Shown here piece after piece: positions 1 through 5,460 of a stretch of 6,344 nucleotides of DNA (the first letter of the stretch is position 1; each line of letters starts with the position of its first letter). The notes under the pieces were generated by a model. The model made no database searches, was not told where the DNA came from, and saw only the letters and a program-made list of their open reading frames with translations. Made by a program: the position numbers and the translations under genes. The DNA comes from an uncultured Clostridia bacterium (GTDB lineage Bacteria > Bacillota > Clostridia > Lachnospirales > Lachnospiraceae), in contig CAMORF010000140.1 in assembly GCA_946623485.1 (NCBI GenBank), forward strand, positions 1-6,344, written 5' to 3'.

Positions 1-1
1 A

Positions 2-709
2 ATTGAACTTCCGGAGGATGAATCGGAGCTTTCTGATAATGAACCTGGGCTTCCTCACTGCGCCCGGACGGATTCACAGGGCGGAACCGTGGTATATGTA
101 GCATGCGATGGATCATTTTCAGGAAAGATTGTCATTGCCGACACGCTGAAAGAGGGCGTTCCGGAAGCGGTGAGAAGCCTGAAGGCAGCAGGCGTCAGGC
201 AAACTGTGATGCTGACCGGAGATCATGAAAGCGCGGCGCAAAGTATCGCACGGGAAGCCGGAGTGGACAAAGTCTATGCAGGGCTGCTTCCGGCAGGCAA
301 GGTCGAGATGATTGAAAAGATCATCGCAGAAGAGGGTGGAAAAGGCGCAGTTGCATTTGCAGGAGACGGAATCAATGACGCACCGGTATTGATGAGATCC
401 GATGTCGGCATCGCGATGGGACTGATCGGGTCAGATGCCGCGATTGAGGCTGCGGATGTCGTATTGATGGATGACGATGTGAGGAAAATTGCAAGGACGA
501 TCGGAATTGCACGCAAGACCATGAGAATCATCCGCACCAATATCATATTTGCGATCGCCGTCAAAGTTGCGATCCTGATCATGAGTGTGCTGGGCTTCGC
601 GAATATGTGGATGGCGATCTTCGGAGATGTCGGAGTTCTGATCCTGTGTATTCTGAACGCCATGAGGATCATTGTGAAAGACAAATCAGGAACATCCGGA
701 ACAGTCTGA
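2..709 (+). CDS. P1B-type heavy-metal-transporting ATPase, C-terminal part (5' end outside window)
   Basis: The frame is open from base 2 to the TGA at 707-709 (235 residues), so the start lies left of the window. What remains is the end of the ATP-binding domain, the P-domain and the last membrane pair. Visible motifs are MLTGD (209-223) and GDGINDAP (362-385), the Mg/phosphorylation hinge of P-type ATPases. They are followed by two hydrophobic segments (about 538-670) reading NIIFAIAVK and then FGDVGVLILCILNAMR. The membrane Lys of the first and the Asp-x-Gly of the second are typical of the P1B-2 (Zn/Cd/Pb, CadA/ZntA-like) subgroup; the metal is inferred, not shown. The phosphorylated DKTGT and the CPx motif are outside the window. 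The first 25 residues are acidic (EDESE) and probably a variable loop of the nucleotide domain. A GTG at 89 lies inside the domain and is not a true start. Role: ATP-driven metal efflux at the cytoplasmic membrane. Confidence 0.93.
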   Translation: MELPEDESELSDNEPGLPHCARTDSQGGTVVYVACDGSFSGKIVIADTLKEGVPEAVRSLKAAGVRQTVMLTGDHESAAQSIAREAGVDKVYAGLLPAGKVEMIEKIIAEEGGKGAVAFAGDGINDAPVLMRSDVGIAMGLIGSDAAIEAADVVLMDDDVRKIARTIGIARKTMRIIRTNIIFAIAVKVAILIMSVLGFANMWMAIFGDVGVLILCILNAMRIIVKDKSGTSGTV

Positions 710-733
710 TTTGATTCGTTGCGCGCCAAGGTG

Positions 734-784
734 CGACAGTTGAAAATGCCAATAGACTGTCGTTTATAACAAAAGACTGTCGTT
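734..784. repeat. Three ACTGTCG elements: one inverted, two in an 11-base direct repeat
   Basis: AGACTGTCGTT occurs exactly twice, at 754-764 and 774-784, a 20-base period (two DNA turns). The core ACTGTCG also occurs inverted as CGACAGT at 734-740. The inverted copy abuts the candidate -35, the first direct copy lies in the spacer and the second covers the predicted transcript start, an arrangement suited to a repressor site. The inverted and first direct copies can also form a 7-bp hairpin with a 15-base loop, followed by TTTATAAC. A weak terminator for the ATPase gene is therefore an alternative reading. Confidence 0.5.
740..770 (+). promoter_or_regulatory. Candidate promoter of the phosphodiesterase gene
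   Basis: TTGAAA at 740-745 (5 of 6 to the -35 consensus) and TATAAC at 765-770 (5 of 6 to the -10 consensus) are separated by 19 bases, longer than the ideal 17. The inferred transcript start is near 777, about 40 bases before the likely start codon. Placement between two unrelated genes supports it; the long spacer weakens it and may mean an activator is needed. Confidence 0.35.
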
Positions 785-815
785 CAAAAAATTGTGGAAG
801 AGGCTGGCACAAGGC

Positions 816-1817
816 ATGACCATGAGAGAGAAAAAAACGAGAAGTATAAAAAACAACAGCTGGGAGAACCTGCAGGGGTTTCGGTATGCGCACAGAGGCT
901 TATTTCATCAGCCGCGTTCGGCATCCAGAAAGGTGAAACTGTATTCCGACCGCCCTTACTGGATCGAAGACATCGAGCAGTGGAAAGCGGAAGGAAAGAA
1001 GATCATTCCGGAGAATAGCCTGAACGCATTTCGTACAGCAGCCCGTCATGGCTTTGGATCGGAATTGGATGTCCATGTGACTGCGGACGGAAAGCTGGCA
1101 GTATTTCATGATTCAAACGTTTATCGTATGACAGGCGTTTGCCGTGTTATTGAGGAAATGTCCTGGGAGGAGATCTCCCGGCTTCGCCTGCTTGGAACAT
1201 CAGCCCGGATTCCGCTTTTGGAGGAGGTGCTGGATCTGTATACCAGCGACCAGGCGCTCGTGAAGCGGACTGGTGGGACACCGGATGTGAAGATTCATGG
1301 TGAAAAGAAGCGCGATGACAAGGCTCATCTTCCTTTAATTATTGAATTGAAATCCGAAGGAAATGTCAGTGAATTATGCCGTCGTGTCATGGAGACGGTT
1401 GACAGATATCCGGAGTTGAATTATTGCATCGAAAGCTTTGATCCCAGGGTTGTATTCTGGTTCCGATGCCACCGCCCGGATGTGATCAGGGGACAGCTGA
1501 CGGAGAACTTCATGAAAAGCAAGGAGGCTGTGCGGAAGTGGGGGCATCTGATGACACTGGGGATGTGGAGCGTGGCTCCGGACCTCCTGTCAAAGCCGGA
1601 CTTTATTGCCAGCAAGTTCAAGGATCGGAGGAACGTCTTTATCAGGCTCAGCCATCGGCTGGGGGTGAAGCAGGTGAATTGGGTGATCCGGAATCCGGGT
1701 GAGATGAAGACGGTTGACCGTGAAGGTGGCCTCAGCATCTTCGAACGCTTTGTGCCGGAGTCTGCTCCGCTGCGAAGCGTTGATGTAAACTGTCAGACAA
1801 TACAACGCGATTTGTAA
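816..1817 (+). CDS. Glycerophosphodiester phosphodiesterase-family protein (cytosolic)
   Basis: Probable hydrolase of glycerophosphodiesters (giving glycerol 3-phosphate and an alcohol) with a TIM-barrel fold. From the ATG at 816 it has 333 residues. The family signature is complete: HRG (His26-Arg27), PENS (Glu66), ELDVH (Glu83, Asp85) and FHD (His98-Asp99), then IELK on a later strand, with CIESFDP and RPDVIRGQL as in Firmicute homologues. No signal peptide or membrane segment is seen, so it acts in the cytosol. Start choice: ATG 816 has GGAAGAGG at 796-803 (12-base gap); ATG 822 has AAGG at 811-814 (7-base gap). Both are in frame, as is a TTG at 792 without a ribosome site. The true start is 816 or 822. 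A charged insertion (residues about 143-171) separates two barrel elements. Substrate is not determined by the sequence. The gene is unlinked in function to its neighbours. Confidence 0.9.
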   Translation: MTMREKKTRSIKNNSWENLQGFRYAHRGLFHQPRSASRKVKLYSDRPYWIEDIEQWKAEGKKIIPENSLNAFRTAARHGFGSELDVHVTADGKLAVFHDSNVYRMTGVCRVIEEMSWEEISRLRLLGTSARIPLLEEVLDLYTSDQALVKRTGGTPDVKIHGEKKRDDKAHLPLIIELKSEGNVSELCRRVMETVDRYPELNYCIESFDPRVVFWFRCHRPDVIRGQLTENFMKSKEAVRKWGHLMTLGMWSVAPDLLSKPDFIASKFKDRRNVFIRLSHRLGVKQVNWVIRNPGEMKTVDREGGLSIFERFVPESAPLRSVDVNCQTIQRDL

Positions 1818-1938
1818 TACTTTAGTACGGTGCAGAGATAAAACAAGAAAGCGCATTTTGTGGTTTTACATTTCTAACATTTGGAAATATTTCTTAAAGA
1901 ACGGGTGTTTAATCGTTTTTCTTTTCGTATTCTTGTGT

Positions 1939-1953
1939 AATCTGCTGAAAAAT
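1939..1953 (+). promoter_or_regulatory. CodY-box-like site
   Basis: AATCTGCTGAAAAAT matches the published CodY consensus AATTTTCWGAAAATT at 12 of 15 positions. It ends 44 bases before the TATAAT element, an upstream position compatible with control of the pilus operon by nutrient status. Three mismatches in AT-rich DNA can arise by chance, and whether this organism has CodY cannot be seen here. Confidence 0.3.
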
Positions 1954-1997
1954 CCAATTGTGACATAATTAACATATCTTTTCGATTGATTCTGCGC

Positions 1998-2003
1998 TAT
2001 AAT
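1998..2003 (+). promoter_or_regulatory. Candidate -10 element of the pilus operon promoter
   Basis: A perfect TATAAT lies 114 bases before the first gene of the cluster, giving an inferred transcript start near 2010 and a leader of about 107 bases. No good -35 is seen at 15-20 bases upstream (the best windows are TATCTT-like), and there is no TG extension. If used, it is probably activator-dependent. Confidence 0.45.
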
Positions 2004-2057
2004 GTAGCCGTATATATAGGAGAAGTGTACCCTTTTAGGGATTCTTGGCATTTTGAG

Positions 2058-2069
2058 CATTCCGGAATG
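2058..2069. promoter_or_regulatory. Perfect 12-base palindrome CATTCCGGAATG in the leader
   Basis: Each half is CATTCC/GGAATG with no spacer, and a further GGAATG half-site occurs at 2093-2098. It lies downstream of the inferred transcript start and 47 bases before the first start codon. A roadblock-type operator is possible; without a spacer it cannot form a good RNA hairpin on its own. Confidence 0.3.
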
Positions 2070-2116
2070 ATTGTCTAACCGGATCTTTTGACGGAATGTG
2101 ACATCGAGAAGACGGT

Positions 2117-2743
2117 ATGAAAGTTGTTGAGATCATAATCAGGGTTTGCGCGGGGATTATCCTTGTGGTTTCCATCATCGCGATTGCGTTGATTGCGATG
2201 CTCCGGTCGCAGCGAGACGTTCTCCCGAAGATCGGTGATTATTATGTGGAACTGGCCGGGGATTCGGACATGGCGCCGACGGCATCAGAGGGAGCGCTGA
2301 TTCTGCTGAAGGAGAAGAATCCTTATGAACCTGGAGATGTCATTGCTTATCTGAATGACAGGAACCAGGCATCGATCAGCAGGATCATTTCCATCGACAA
2401 CAAGACTGTTGGCATCAGCGTAGATGTTCCGTATGAGGCGATGATGAATGCGCTGGGAACGCCTGGCATGGGGATGGAGAGCGTGATGCCGTATGATCCG
2501 GAAGTTGTGCTGAAGGGGGACAATTCCGATCAGGAAGTCATCGTCGCGGCAGACCGGATCATGGCAAAAGCCGTGTTCATTTCAGGAATCCTGGGAATGC
2601 TCGCATCCATGTACCGGCATACCGCATGGGCATTTCTGATCATAGCGGCAAGCGCGGTGATCTGCCTGTGGCCTTTCCGATACATGAAAAGCAGGGAACC
2701 GAAGTACAAGGAGCAGGATATCGACGGCCCCTGGATGGAGTGA
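2117..2743 (+). CDS. Signal peptidase I-like pilus assembly protein, apparently lacking the catalytic pair (SipA-like)
   Basis: A 208-residue membrane protein. An N-terminal segment (residues 3-29) is followed by an extracellular S26-family domain and a C-terminal segment (about 170-190). The fold signatures remain: DMAPT (51-55) where family members have SMEPT, YEPGDVIAY (70-78), a RII strand (89-91) and KGDNSD (133-138) corresponding to the KGD-N-D box. However, the catalytic Ser, which directly precedes Met, is Asp51, and the general-base His/Lys before the RI strand is Ser88. A Ser is present one place earlier (Ser50), so a shifted nucleophile is not excluded. In group A Streptococcus pilus loci, SipA is a known signal-peptidase-like protein without the catalytic dyad that is needed for pilus polymerisation. 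That precedent and the sortase next door suggest an assembly or chaperone role. A weak GAGAAG (2106-2111) precedes the ATG. It is probably the first gene of the operon. Confidence 0.85.
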   Translation: MKVVEIIIRVCAGIILVVSIIAIALIAMLRSQRDVLPKIGDYYVELAGDSDMAPTASEGALILLKEKNPYEPGDVIAYLNDRNQASISRIISIDNKTVGISVDVPYEAMMNALGTPGMGMESVMPYDPEVVLKGDNSDQEVIVAADRIMAKAVFISGILGMLASMYRHTAWAFLIIAASAVICLWPFRYMKSREPKYKEQDIDGPWME

Positions 2744-2751
2744 TTGGGAGA

Positions 2752-2958
2752 TGTTCGAGTGGGTGCGGTTTGCATAGCAGTTGCCCGCAAGACTGCAGTC
2801 CATGGCCGAGTGAGCGTGTGGGAGCGGGCCGTTGGCCGCAAAACTGTGGTCCCATGGGCGAGTGAGCTTGTGGGGGAGACCGTATGAGCGCAGTCCCACG
2901 GTTGTATGTAAGTGTGAGAAGGATGTTGAACGCACGGTTGCGTGCAGGTATATGACGG
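2752..2958. repeat. Decayed tandem repeat between the signal-peptidase-like and sortase genes
   Basis: Two adjacent 51-base units, 2781-2831 and 2832-2882, begin TTGCCCGCAAGACTG and TTGGCCGCAAAACTG and share a CATGG-CGAGTGAGC core, with few substitutions and one indel. Weaker copies follow with the core as CACGGTTG at 2897 and 2933, and a partial copy precedes them (about 2752-2780). Core-to-core distances are 52, 44 and 36 bases. Many differences between the last two copies are transitions. The unit is not a codon multiple throughout and no gene reads through it on the + strand. No terminator is seen. GCACG (2932-2936) and CGTGC (2941-2945) could form a small hairpin just before the sortase gene. 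Confidence 0.6.
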
Positions 2959-2974
2959 AAATGGTACGAAGCTG

Positions 2975-4006
2975 ATGTGGTTGAAAAAGCATTGGTCCAC
3001 CCTGCTTCTTCTCGGGATACTGCTGGCTGGTGCCGGCCTGCTGGTCTACCCGACATTTGCCGACTGGTGGAACAGCTTTCATCAGTCCAGGGCGATTGCA
3101 GGATACGCTGAGAAGGTCTCCCAGATTGATGACGCAGCGTATGAGAAGATGATCGAGGACGCCCGCGCCTATAATAAGACATTGCTTGAAAAGGGCGATG
3201 GCCGCTTTAACATGAAGGATGAGGAGCGGGAGGTTTACAACTCAATCCTCGATGTGGATGGCACCGGCATCATGGGGTATGTCGATATCCCGAAGATCAA
3301 TGTGTCGCTTCCGATTTATCATGGCACAGACGAAGCAGTCCTCCAGATTGCGGTCGGGCATATAGAAGGAACCTCGCTTCCTGTCGGCGGAGAGGGAACC
3401 CATTGTGTCATCTCCGGGCACAGAGGCCTGCCGAGTGCAAAGTTGTTTACCGACTTAGACCAGCTCACGGAAGGGGATATCGTACAGATTACGGTCCTGG
3501 ACGAGACGCTGACTTATGAGATCGACCAGATCCGGATTGTCCTGCCCAATGAACTGACGGAGCTTGCGATTGATCCGGATAAGGATCTGCTGACAATGGT
3601 TACATGTACGCCATACGGCATTAACTCACACCGTATGCTGGTGCGCGGACACAGAATTGATAACCCGGATGCGGGAGAGGTTCGTGTGACCTCGGACGCG
3701 ACACAGATTGAACCGCTTCATGTGCTTCCGGTTGTAATCGGAATCATTGCGGCGTTCTACCTGATCTGGATGCTGATGTCCTCCCACAGGAAGAGCAGGA
3801 ATGTGCGTGCGTACCGCAACGTGACACTGGAACGCCATGAGAAGGAAAAAGCCTTCAGCATGGAATACTACTACACCAGGCATCCGGACCGCAGGCCGAA
3901 GGAAAACCAGGCACAAGGTGGAAAGGGCGCAGCTTCCGGTGGGAAGAAAGGCGTTTCCGCAGGAAAAAGAAAAGGCAAGAAGAAACAGAGTGCCGGAAAG
4001 CAGTAG
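2975..4006 (+). CDS. srtC: Class C sortase (pilin polymerase)
   Basis: A membrane transpeptidase expected to cleave the pilin sorting signal after Thr and join it to the pilin-motif Lys of the next subunit. With ATG 2975 it has 343 residues: membrane segment 8-28, extracellular helical region, catalytic barrel from about 99, membrane segment 248-268, and a 75-residue cytoplasmic tail. Catalytic residues are His149 (SGHRG), Cys211 (VTCTPYG) and Arg220 (NSHRMLVRG). The His-to-Cys (62) and Cys-to-Arg (9) spacings match those I recall for pneumococcal SrtC-1. GTPGxx-like class C blocks are clear: GIMGYVDIPKI, LPIYHGT and GTSLPVGG. A GTG at 2942 in the same frame would add 11 hydrophilic residues. 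ATG 2975 is preferred because the membrane segment follows at the usual distance; the ribosome site is weak (GGAA 2956-2959). No classic Asp-Pro-aromatic lid is seen, and the tail is rich in Lys and Gly. Confidence 0.95.
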   Translation: MWLKKHWSTLLLLGILLAGAGLLVYPTFADWWNSFHQSRAIAGYAEKVSQIDDAAYEKMIEDARAYNKTLLEKGDGRFNMKDEEREVYNSILDVDGTGIMGYVDIPKINVSLPIYHGTDEAVLQIAVGHIEGTSLPVGGEGTHCVISGHRGLPSAKLFTDLDQLTEGDIVQITVLDETLTYEIDQIRIVLPNELTELAIDPDKDLLTMVTCTPYGINSHRMLVRGHRIDNPDAGEVRVTSDATQIEPLHVLPVVIGIIAAFYLIWMLMSSHRKSRNVRAYRNVTLERHEKEKAFSMEYYYTRHPDRRPKENQAQGGKGAASGGKKGVSAGKRKGKKKQSAGKQ

Positions 4007-4068
4007 AGAACCATAAAGCAGAGAACGGTAGAGAAGCATAGAGATAAGAACAGCAGAGAACCATAAAG
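4001..4068. repeat. Purine-rich AGAGAAC direct repeats after the class C sortase gene
   Basis: CAGTAGAGAACCATAAAG (4001-4018) recurs as CAGCAGAGAACCATAAAG (4051-4068), 17 of 18 identical, exactly 50 bases apart. AGAGA-containing units start at 4005, 4020, 4030, 4040 and 4055, steps of 15, 10, 10 and 15 bases. The first copy includes the sortase stop codon (TAG 4004-4006). The following 105 bases to the pilin start hold no T-tract terminator and no strong promoter, only the AAGGGA ribosome site at 4161-4166. This suggests a transcribed spacer. Confidence 0.6.
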
Positions 4069-4173
4069 AAAACACAAAAGTGACACGGAAGTACAGTATT
4101 TTATCAAGCTACAGCCAAGGGTAAGTGGCAAGAAGCGTAGGAATCAGGAAAGAATAGACGAAGGGAACCTGTT

Positions 4174-5460
4174 ATGAAGAGAGATAGGATCCGGAAAATG
4201 CAGAAAAGATGGATTGCAGCGGCATTTGCCATGCTGCTTGTGCTTGCGTGTGCCGGCATTGCCGGCGCGTATCCCGCGATGGATGGATCGCGGGCCGCTT
4301 CGCTGACAGTGCATGCGGCGGATAAGGAGAGCGGCGCTGCAATCAGCGGATTGAGGTTCACGCTGTATAAGGCGGCGGATGTAAGTTGTGAAGAAGGAAA
4401 GGACATCAGCTTTTCCTTTACGGACTCCTTCCTGAAGTATGACGGCGTGGTGGAGATGAACCTGAACCCGAAGGGGATCAATTCCAGTGATTGGGCGCAG
4501 GGCGCGGAAAATGTAAAATCGCATGTCCTGGGAGATGCGGCGAGCGGCGCAAATACTTTTGAGACCTATACCGCCGTTACGGATGCGTCCGGGATCGCTG
4601 CCTTCGGGGGCGTGAGCCAGGGACTGTACCTGATGCTGGGAAGCTATGAGGGCACTGCGTACAAGTCGGTCGAGGTAACTCCTTCCTTCCTGACGATTCC
4701 GCAGCTTTCAGACGACCAGGCATCCTGGATCTATGATGTAGCTGTCGATGCGAAAACTAAAGTGACAATCATTCCGACAAGGGAATCAGAGTCTGAATCC
4801 GAGAAAGAGTCGGAAAAAGAATCAGAGTCCGAGACGGTTAGTGTGTCCGTGCGGAAGGCGTGGTCCGGTGATGACGCGGCAGGTGTGAGTGAGCGCAGGC
4901 CGGAGTCCATCACGGTGAATCTCCTCGATGCCCAGGGCAATATTGTGGACACCCAGGAACTCAGCACACAAAACGGATGGTCATTTACCTGGACGGGGTT
5001 GGCCGAGGGTGAGTGGCTCGTGGCTGAAAGCAATATTCCGGAGGGGTACAGCGTTTCCCAGGTATCGGAAACAACCGCTGACGGAAAGGCAGTGACGATC
5101 ACGAACACAATGCCACCTTCTGGCGTGCAGGGTGTCTCCCGCGATGGCAATAATACGCCGGGCACCGTGGACGGCCCCGGAACCAGCACCGACAGCGGCC
5201 CCGGCAACAGCGGCGTCAAGGGCTCATCCAGAGAACGGGGCGTCAAAGGAAAGAACAGGACCCGGAATGAGCAAGGCGTCAAGGGAAGCTACCGGGAAGG
5301 CGATACCGGATCGGTTCTGTCCGCCGCAAGGCTCCCGCAGACCGGGCAGTTGTGGTGGCCCGTCTGGCTTCTTTCCGGAATCGCGGCAGCGATGGTGCTG
5401 CTCGGCCTGGTTCTGCGGATCAGCGGAAAGAAAGACCTGAAAGAAAGAAATGATGGATGA
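4174..5460 (+). CDS. LPQTG-anchored pilin subunit with pilin motif and CnaB domain
   Basis: A 428-residue surface protein, substrate of the neighbouring sortases. Order: basic N-terminus and hydrophobic signal segment (14-32, likely cut after Ala32); N-terminal fimbrial domain (about 42-200) ending in WIYDVAVDAK (185-194), which fits the pilin motif WxxxVxVYPK except that Tyr-Pro is Asp-Ala, with Lys194 as the expected cross-link site; Ser/Glu linker (203-221); CnaB-type domain (222-313) with Lys228, Glu285 (AESNIPEGY) and Asn311 (ITNT) placed for an internal isopeptide bond; Gly/Lys linker with GVxG copies at 317, 347, 356 and 368; sorting signal LPQTG (387-391); membrane segment (about 395-415); basic tail. 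AAGGGA (4161-4166) lies 7 bases before the ATG and supports the start. One pilin motif plus LPxTG suggests a backbone subunit, though a basal or minor role is possible as it is short. Further subunits may lie downstream. Confidence 0.93.
   Translation: MKRDRIRKMQKRWIAAAFAMLLVLACAGIAGAYPAMDGSRAASLTVHAADKESGAAISGLRFTLYKAADVSCEEGKDISFSFTDSFLKYDGVVEMNLNPKGINSSDWAQGAENVKSHVLGDAASGANTFETYTAVTDASGIAAFGGVSQGLYLMLGSYEGTAYKSVEVTPSFLTIPQLSDDQASWIYDVAVDAKTKVTIIPTRESESESEKESEKESESETVSVSVRKAWSGDDAAGVSERRPESITVNLLDAQGNIVDTQELSTQNGWSFTWTGLAEGEWLVAESNIPEGYSVSQVSETTADGKAVTITNTMPPSGVQGVSRDGNNTPGTVDGPGTSTDSGPGNSGVKGSSRERGVKGKNRTRNEQGVKGSYREGDTGSVLSAARLPQTGQLWWPVWLLSGIAAAMVLLGLVLRISGKKDLKERNDG

Larger units (their letters stand above)
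1818..2116. other. AT-rich intergenic region upstream of the pilus cluster
   Basis: This 299-base gap has no credible gene. A 64-codon reverse reading (1866-2060) is low-complexity and lacks family features. A weak hairpin after the phosphodiesterase (CAAGA 1844-1848 with TTTTG 1856-1860, one G-T pair, then TGGTTTT) could be a poor terminator. The rest holds the candidate regulatory elements listed separately. A short CCCT-TTT-AGGG hairpin (2030-2040) and an AGGAGA (2018-2023) with no properly spaced start codon are also present. Confidence 0.6.

Noticed and set aside
274..729. 151-residue reverse-strand open frame
   Set aside because: Lies opposite the ATPase catalytic motifs, which are plainly coded on the + strand.
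722..735. Intrinsic terminator after the ATPase gene
   Set aside because: The CGCGC/GTGCG stem is only 5 bp with a G-T pair and no following T-tract.
2018..2078. Leader peptide: AGGAGA followed by a 17-codon frame from GTG 2025
   Set aside because: Only one base separates the ribosome-site-like sequence from the GTG, too close for initiation, and the peptide has no attenuator-type residue run.
2752..2958. CRISPR array
   Set aside because: The copies are adjacent or irregularly spaced and diverged, with no constant repeat and unique spacer pattern and no cas gene in view.
2942..2974. Upstream GTG start for the class C sortase
   Set aside because: It lies in the decayed repeat copy and adds 11 residues unlike class C N-termini; kept only as an alternative.
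2530..3182. Three overlapping reverse-strand open frames across the repeat region
   Set aside because: All three frames are open together because the GC-rich stretch has few reverse stop codons. Their products are Pro/Thr/Arg-rich with no family motif, and they overlap two clear forward genes.
4240..4254. Lipobox-like VLAC (residues 23-26) in the pilin signal peptide
   Set aside because: Leu at -2 is a poor lipobox fit, and the LPQTG sorting signal already explains surface attachment.
4731..5282. 183-residue reverse-strand open frame
   Set aside because: It is the mirror of the pilin CnaB and linker region, with Ser/Pro/Asp runs produced by the forward Ser/Glu repeat; no start signal or motif.
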